From Candidatus Absconditabacterales bacterium (lineage in GTDB: Bacteria; Patescibacteriota; Gracilibacteria; Absconditabacterales; Absconditicoccaceae): DNA of 11,631 nucleotides. Position 1 is the first letter of the stretch. Each line of letters opens with the position of its first letter. A program made the position numbers and the translations under genes. The DNA lies in contig CALCME010000093.1 in assembly GCA_937965925.1 (NCBI GenBank), forward strand, positions 1 through 11,631. Reading direction: 5' to 3'. Positions 6,539-11,631 of this stretch are shown here, one piece after another. Under the pieces are notes generated by a model, which made no database searches, had not been told where the DNA came from, and worked only from the letters and a program-made list of their open reading frames with translations.

Positions 6539-7081
6539 ATGATTCTTCCCCATTTATCTCAACGAAAGCACCACCAACGCAGACGACAAAAGAAGCGAAC
6601 AGTCTCGATCTGATCGATGATGGTTCTTTTTGTTGATCTGGTGAGGGGGTTTGATGTTGATGATTTTTTGAATGAAGACCCATTGGATGGACTGATAGAA
6701 TGAAACCAAGGAAAGTGAGATGCAAATATAGATATCTGAGCAGAGCTAAAAGAGGTTACCGTATGAGAAGATAGCTTGATCAAGCAGATGCTCGAACAGC
6801 TCTGATTTGAATTTGGGAACGGTCAAGTTGCGATCCAATTTATCAACAATATTATAAACTTTGCACTCGTTGTGGTTGGATTGATCGCTATGGCGGTGTT
6901 GATTTATGGTTTCTATAAGATGTTTTTCACAGAAGGTGAAGAGTGACGGACCGATGCGAAGAAGCTTATTAGAAATACACTTATAGCGTTGTTGGTGATC
7001 TGATTTGCTCGGTATATCACCAGTCGAGCATTCAACCTATTTTATGCCACGACAGAATGATTGTGATCTACAGGTGGTTAG
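6539..7081 (+). CDS. Small membrane protein, T4SS pilin-like (second of two); 5' end uncertain
   Basis: The reliable part runs from about 6632 to the TAG at 7079-7081. It has an acidic segment (GFDVDDFLNEDPLDGLIEG), a first membrane helix (NFALVVVGLIAMAVLIYGF), a charged loop (FTEGEEGRTDAKK) and a second helix (TLIALLVIGFARYI), ending TEGLGSTGG. The plan equals that of the neighbouring gene, so the two are probably paralogous VirB2-like pilins. The uninterrupted frame begins at ATG 6539 and gives 180 residues. Its N-terminus, however, is strikingly basic (QRKHHQRRRQKKR) with no clear signal peptide. ATG 6517, 7 bases after AAAAGG, has the best Shine-Dalgarno sequence in the window but reads another frame. 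That frame gives a more protein-like SPFISTKAPPTQTTKEANS and would need a +1 shift near the TTTTT run at 6627-6631. A frameshift, sequencing error or recoding is likely near the 5' end. TraC-like follows after 40 bases. Confidence 0.6.
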
Positions 7082-7121
7082 AAAAAAATATCCTTTCTTT
7101 ATTATATGATCATATTGATAG

Positions 7122-7817
7122 ATGAGTACAGCAGACAACAAAAAAGTCCATCATGGTAAGAAAAACAACGTCTACAATACCGAGACGATGCTTCCTGTTT
7201 CTGAAATTAGATGAGATACGATGATAATGAAAGATGGGGGACTCAGGGCTGTTATAAAAGTAACGTGATTAAACATAGATCTCAAGAACTATGACGAACA
7301 ACTTGCAACGATAGAGCAGTATAAGAGGTTTTTGAACTGATTAGATTTTCCTCTACAGATATTGATTCGTAATAACTATTTGGAGTTGTCAGATTATATT
7401 TGATATATGAGATGACACGTAGATCTCGTAGCACATGAAGCGTTAAAAAAACAAGGAGAAGCATATATAAAATTTCTAAGTGGAATAAACTCACAGCAAT
7501 GATTGATCTACGTGAAGGAGTTTTATATTGTGATTCCTTACTATCCATTAGAACAAGATGTAGCAAGTGTCCGTAAAGCACGATGGAGAAAGTTTGCTGA
7601 TGCGCTCAGTACTCAAGAAACCCCAGAGAAGATTGTCAACAGATATAGAATGTTTGTGAGGAATGGAAAATTCCTAGATACGAGAGTGAGTGTCGTGATC
7701 GAAGGACTCAGATGAGTTGGAATGTTTTGAGAAAGACTCTGATTGTGAGATCTTATTTCGTTACTCTTTAGAGAGTATAATCCTGATTCTCATAAGGATC
7801 AGGCAGTGATTGGGTAG
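7122..7817 (+). CDS. TraC-like domain protein of a type IV secretion-related cluster
   Basis: This 231-residue protein has no signal peptide or membrane span. It starts with a Lys/Asn-rich stretch, then LPVSEIRGDTMIMKDGGLRA, a run of strands (VIKVTGLNIDLKN) and YKRFLNGLDFPLQILIRNNY. This is the pattern of the TraC-like domain that in Patescibacteria sits beside pilin-like genes and VirB4 ATPases, and that resembles the N-terminal part of TraC/VirB4. A second part has KEFYIVIPYYPLEQD and a C-terminal alpha-beta stretch. No Walker motifs are present, so it is not a complete VirB4 ATPase. It follows two pilin-like genes on the same strand with a 40-base gap, so it is probably in the same operon. 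It probably works at the inner face of the membrane with a secretion or pilus complex. No VirB4 gene follows; the cluster ends at the terminator at 8020. Confidence 0.75.
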
Positions 7818-8019
7818 TCGGAATGTCGATCTATTTCATTTATTCATTCATATAGGAAATTCTAAACCAATTTCCATAGATGTATAGATACCCCAATTAC
7901 TAAGTGAGATTTGAGTATAAAATAGAGTGATTTCACCTTATATATGGGGAATCAAAAATTTGTAGGATTATGTTAATTTTCGTATACGGAGATCTTCTTC
8001 TAGCCTACTTAGCCTAACA

Positions 8020-8057
8020 AAAAAAACTAGTAGACATCTGTGTGTACTAGTTTTTTT
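8020..8057. terminator. Bidirectional terminator between the TraC-like gene and clpP
   Basis: A perfect 13-bp stem, seven As plus CTAGTA (8020-8032) pairing with TACTAG plus seven Ts (8045-8057), around a 12-base loop. It can end transcripts from both converging genes. In the 200 bases before it (7818-8019) I see no gene, only a short inverted repeat (GGAAATT at 7855-7861, AATTTCC at 7869-7875). Confidence 0.85.
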
Positions 8058-8106
8058 AATAGACTTTTTATTTGACTAAAGAGATATAGAAGGAAAGAGT
8101 TCTCGG

Positions 8107-8769
8107 CTATTTCTTTTTCTCTCCAAGTACTTCATCAATAAGTCCATATTTTTTTGCTTCTTGTGCAGACATATAGTTATCTCTTTCTACATCTTTCTCG
8201 ATAGTTTTAACTTTTTGTCCTGTATGATGAGCAAGCATGTCATTAAGTTTTGATCTTAGTGAAAGAATGTGTTCTGCAGCAATAGCAATATCAGTTGCTT
8301 GTCATTCAGCTCATCACAATGGCTGATGGATCATAACTTCAGCGTTGGGGAGTGCATATCTTTTCCCTTTGGTTCATGCAGTAAGAAGCATTGCTCACAT
8401 AGATGCCGCCATACCGATACATACCGTTACGATGTCGCATTTTACATACTGCATCGTATCATATATAGCGAGTCATGATGAAACAACTCATCCAGGTGAG
8501 TTAATATACATGATTATGTCCTTATCTGGATCTTGTTTTTCTAGATACAGGAGTTGTGCTACGGTAATGTTAGACGTTTCAGGTGTTACTTGGGCTCAAA
8601 AAAAGATAATTCTATCTTCTAAAAGTCTTGAGTAAATATCATATGCTCTTTCACCATGTTTCGTTTTTTCAATAACTGTTGGAATTATCATTGCCATTGG
8701 ATCAAAACTATGTCATGTTGAAGCTCATCATGTTTTCGTGCGTCAGGTTCAAGTAGTAGAGTGTATCAT
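8107..8769 (-). CDS. clpP: ATP-dependent Clp protease proteolytic subunit
   Basis: ClpP forms the barrel-shaped serine peptidase that degrades unfolded proteins fed in by Clp ATPases. The 220-residue product shows the complete triad: Ser123 in GMAASMGAMLLTAG, His148 in VMIHQPLGG and Asp197 in ERDNYMSAQEAKKYGLID. INSPGGVVSSGLAIYDTMQ (oxyanion-hole loop) and PTVIEKTKHGERAYDIYSR are also typical. Thirteen glycines are TGA-coded, among them Gly94, Gly125 and both glycines of PLGG. The start at 8769 is chosen because the extra residues include HSFDPMAMIIP, which resembles the end of the E. coli ClpP propeptide (NFAPHMALVP). A shorter alternative starts at 8697 or 8691. The leader is Gly/Thr/Ser-rich and would probably be removed during maturation. 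The gene is monocistronic and divergent from the exported protein gene. Any partner ATPase is outside the window. Confidence 0.96.
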
Positions 8770-8807
8770 TCTTATATGAATCAGTAATAAAACAGTCTAT
8801 GTATACG

Positions 8808-8841
8808 AATTGATCTTCAATTTTGCGAGATAATACGTATT
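8808..8841. promoter_or_regulatory. Inverted repeats in the clpP / exported-protein divergent region (possible operator)
   Basis: AATTGA (8808-8813) and TCAATT (8817-8822) form an inverted repeat with a 3-base gap. Ten bases on, AATACGTATT (8832-8841) is a perfect 10-bp palindrome. Both lie between two divergent genes, where regulators often bind. AT-rich sequence makes such matches likely by chance, and no known operator is recognised. Confidence 0.22.
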
Positions 8842-8890
8842 GTAGAGTGCAAATGACCAGGCGATTTTTCAAAAACATATGAGCTCTCTA

Positions 8891-8920
8891 TTGACTCAAA
8901 AATAAAAGCACTGATAATTT
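8891..8920 (+). promoter_or_regulatory. Probable promoter of the exported acidic protein
   Basis: TTGACT (8891-8896) followed by GATAAT (8913-8918, 16-base spacer) or TAATTT (8915-8920, 18-base spacer). Transcription would start near 8925, leaving about 10 bases before the ATG at 8935 and no Shine-Dalgarno sequence. Confidence 0.5.
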
Positions 8921-8934
8921 TATTTTTTATCTGT

Positions 8935-10905
8935 ATGTCTATTATGTTGAATACTGTTAGGTTTCTGATTATTTCCCTTTTATTTTTCTCATCTACTGTA
9001 CATTCGGACCTTATTTATGATCCATCTACCAATTCATATATAGATGATAGTGTAGAAAATGTTGTTGTAGTTGAAATTCAAACTGAAACAGAAACATCAT
9101 CAACCGATGAAGCAAATGATGATGGTCTTGTCTACGATCCTTGGACAGGTGAGTATGTTGCCCCTGAAGATCTTACTGAACGGCCATCTGGTGTTTCGAC
9201 AACATCTCTTGCAGATGAAACCACTGAAGAAGAACCAGCAGAAGAAGAGCAGGTAGAGGAACCTGAAGAATTAGCTGATGAAGAAGCACCCCTCATGGAA
9301 GTTGATCCAGCTCTTGTAGAGACAGGTTCAGATGCAATTGCTACTGAAACTTCTGCTACCCCTACTGAAACAGAAGAAGAAGATCTCCCAGTTCCTGTTG
9401 TCGTTATAGAAGAAATAGATCTTATCGAACCGGTTACTATAGTTGAAGTAACGGATCTCGTAGAAACTGCTAGCGATCAAATTAAAGACGCTGCCACTTT
9501 AAGAACGGACTTAGAAGATCAAAAGACGATGCTCCTGGAGTACTTAAATAGTAAAAAATGAGAAGTCGAGAAAAACTATGTGTCGTCTGTACAAGATATT
9601 TTTGGTGTATATTTTGATGAGATGTCATCATGTTTGCAAGACACACAGACACTAGATACCCTTAGCAAAGATATGGGGGTGTTATATAAAGATCTAGAAT
9701 CAAGAATGCAAACATCATCTGCAACTCATTTTGCTGAGATTGCCTACCTTGAGTATGCTGGAAACAATTGACTTTATTCTGAATCGAAGAAAGAAATAGA
9801 ATGATGAGTCCTTTCAAATTCGATCGATACATACGGACAAAATGGTTTGCTTCTAATCGATCATTACTTTAGTGAGGCAAATGAAAGTATAGATACATTC
9901 GTTGCATCTAATGAAGCTAAGAACTATGAAGAATCAATTGTTGTGTATGAAAAGAGAAAAGAAATTATTGGCAAACTCGTTCAAGTTTTCTCTCACTTTG
10001 AAGAGTCAACGTTTTTCAATCAAACAGTGATAGGACCTCGTGCTGATGAACTTAGAGAGATGACTGATGATATCTTTCGTATCTTCGATGAACAAATTCG
10101 TGTAAGACGATGATGAGCTGACAATATTCAAACAATGATTCAACAGGTTCAAAGAGATTATCTTGTCTATGTGGATCAGGTGTTAGCTGAGTTGTTCCCT
10201 GCAGATTGAATCCAAGATATCTACAAAAATTACACACTTCTCGACGGGATATATGGTCTCCATGCACAGCAGACAAACTGTTCATCAATACTACAAAATG
10301 ATACTATTGAAACATCTGGACCTCAGCTTATAGAAAAAATTCAGAAACTTCAGGAAGGAATTGCAATTTCAAACTCAGCAGTATGATGAGCGACAACGTG
10401 GACGGCTCTTCAAGATGGGTTTTCACAAATGCTTATTGACTACTATGAGACATCAGTCGTTCCATACATAGCAACTCAGCTTTGAGAAGAACTTCCAAAA
10501 GAAGAACTTGTACAAGAATCTACAAGCACGACTACATCGACAGTTGCTCAAGAGAGCTCGTCATCTACTCGTGCAGTTGTTTCATCAAACATTACCCAGG
10601 TCGATACCTCGAAGATGACTCCCGTTCAACTAAGACAACACGAGAAACAGCTTGCATTGTATCTTCAACAGCAAGAAACATATAATAAACAACTCTATCA
10701 AGCATATGAAAAAATGATTGTAACGTATCTAACAGATCTAAAAGCCGAATATAAAGAGAAAAGAACAATTCAGGCATTTGAAAAACTTATGGAAAAAGCA
10801 TATGGGAAAGTAGAAGTAATGCTTGCATGAGGAACTGTTTGATGAGAAACGCTTATCATTCTAGAAGCTATTAGAGCTGCTATAGAGAAAGTGCTTGTTG
10901 GGTAG
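8935..10905 (+). CDS. Large exported acidic protein of unknown function with YDP repeats
   Basis: I do not recognise a family. The 656-residue protein begins with a clear signal peptide (about 1-24, MLNTVRFLIISLLFFSSTVHS). Two copies of a short motif follow: LIYDPSTNSYI at 26-36 and LVYDPWTGEYV at 65-75. A strongly acidic, Thr/Glu/Val-rich low-complexity region reaches to about residue 180. From about 185 to 520 it is mostly helical and hydrophilic, with isolated Cys residues. A Ser/Thr-rich linker lies at about 525-550, and a Gln/Lys/Glu-rich probable coiled coil (from about 565) leads to the C-terminus AIEKVLVG. There is no membrane anchor or sorting signal at the end. The first 208 residues use no TGA at all, while later parts do. 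It is probably secreted or on the cell surface. It is transcribed alone, ending at the terminator at 10961. Confidence 0.85.
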
Positions 10906-10960
10906 ATTTGTATAGTGAGAAGTATAGTAAATACAGTAAATTATAGATTTGAACTTTTAT

Positions 10961-10993
10961 AAAAAGATCTCTTCATCTGAAGAGATCTTTTTT
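10961..10993. terminator. Bidirectional terminator between the exported-protein and rRNA methyltransferase genes
   Basis: A perfect 14-bp stem, AAAAAGATCTCTTC (10961-10974) with GAAGAGATCTTTTT (10979-10992), a 4-base loop and a trailing T run. It lies between two converging genes and can serve both strands. Confidence 0.88.
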
Positions 10994-11049
10994 CTTTTAC
11001 TACAAATCCTTTTTTAACTCTCTTTGGGTGTCTTCTTATTTCTGACTTC

Positions 11050-11631
11050 TTACTTCCCAAATTGATTTTTAAACTCCCCATTGACCACTTTTGTTCTACT
11101 CAATCATGTTCATTTCCAAAGAATAAGATGATCTTTCTGTTTTGTTATATCTGTGCTGTATCTTTCAGATTGCAGAGACAGATCAATATCATCAAACTGA
11201 AGATTCTTACCATCACAATATAGTTGAGCTTGTTCGTCAGTAAGGGTGATTGTATTCTTGGTAGCAAGATGTCAAAGCATCGTTCCTACAAAGTGAGTTG
11301 GTCTAAATCAAAATAATCTATCTACCTTCAGCACAGGGACTCATACCTTTTCAAAATGAATGTGTTGTTGGACTTTTGTTAGGTCTGGTGAAGTCAGATA
11401 GACTCTTTCTTTGGTCGATGCAAAGTTATGTATGTTTGGATTCAGTTTGATTCAAAACATCTTGTCTAAGAAGACAGCTACATCTTTCCAGAGTTTCTGA
11501 CTTGTCGTGAGTCTAAATTGGTTAATAGGGGAGAGTTTGTGTGGAAGTTGATAGGGGAGGTCTGTTGCTTTGAGTTTGCGAATCTTGCAGATGAAGAATC
11601 ATCATGTTTTCTGGTGATGTGGTCGTAATCT
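11050..11631 (-). CDS. rRNA (cytosine-5) methyltransferase of the RsmB/RsmF (Nol1/Nop2/Sun) family, C-terminal part
   Basis: The 193 residues visible begin RLRPHHQKTGGFFICKIRK. This corresponds to the conserved end of the catalytic domain in this family (R-x-W-P-H...TGGFF-x-A-K-L-R-K). The catalytic cysteines and SAM site would be upstream, outside the window. A C-terminal domain of about 170 residues follows, with KVQQHIHFEKVGVPVLKVDR, FRPTHFVGTMLG and the ending WKGTGLSRTKVVNGEFKNQ. This is like the RsmF-type PUA-like RNA-binding tail (glycine-rich turn, then K-x-V-x-N-G). That favours RsmF over RsmB, but not decisively. Several glycines are TGA-coded. The stop is TAA at 11050-11052. Such enzymes make 5-methylcytosine in 16S rRNA. 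Confidence 0.75.

Noticed and set aside
7818..7980. Possible small minus-strand gene starting near 7890
   Set aside because: The frame would run into the TraC-like gene on the opposite strand and has no recognisable features; the interval looks non-coding.
8269..8635. Two short plus-strand open frames
   Set aside because: Both are antisense to clpP, which is certain from its catalytic triad.
212..10905. Pseudogenes with many internal stops, or selenocysteine at the TGA codons
   Set aside because: Only TGA interrupts the frames, it recurs in every gene, and it falls on conserved glycines. Neither decay nor selenocysteine explains that.

Overview
The window comes from a bacterium that reads UGA as glycine (genetic code 25), which points to the Candidatus Gracilibacteria / Absconditabacteria (SR1, BD1-5) branch of the Patescibacteria. 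Under the standard code nearly every gene shatters into short fragments. Reading TGA as Gly restores full-length, recognisable proteins, and many TGA codons fall on invariant glycines: the GltX HIGH-type motif, the ATPase P-loop, the PrmC SAM-binding loop, the ClpP oxyanion-hole loop and the M24 peptidase DxG. True stops here are TAA and TAG only. Most starts lack an obvious Shine-Dalgarno sequence.

Layout. 1-203 (+) is the C-terminal end of an unrecognised gene. It converges on prmC (212-1258, -), the release-factor glutamine methyltransferase, which carries several low-complexity insertions. Next come a small unrecognised gene (1323-1673, -), a divergent M24 aminopeptidase P-like gene (1714-2826, +) and gltX, glutamyl-tRNA synthetase (2913-4400, +). 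After a repeat, a promoter and a hairpin there is an AAA_14/DUF4143-type ATPase (4648-5787, +). A three-gene cluster follows (5865-7817, +): two small two-helix membrane proteins resembling T4SS pilins and a TraC-like domain protein. It ends at a bidirectional terminator facing clpP (8107-8769, -). A divergent promoter region leads to a 656-residue exported protein (8935-10905, +). A second bidirectional terminator separates it from the C-terminal part of an RsmB/RsmF-type rRNA cytosine methyltransferase (11050-11631, -), cut by the window edge.

Functionally this is mostly housekeeping (translation: PrmC, GltX, RsmB/F-like; proteolysis: ClpP, M24 peptidase) with an accessory envelope part (pilin-like proteins, TraC-like protein, exported acidic protein).

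The most unusual structure is repetitive DNA that coding regions have absorbed. Degenerate arrays with a strict 7-nt period occur four times inside prmC, once inside the M24 peptidase, and once (GAGAAAA units) between the two pilin-like genes. A separate GC-richer palindromic element lies in frame inside prmC, with a diverged relative just after gltX. Other points of interest are a near-consensus promoter whose -10 box sits in a terminator loop, and a 5' end of the second pilin-like gene whose reading frame is uncertain.
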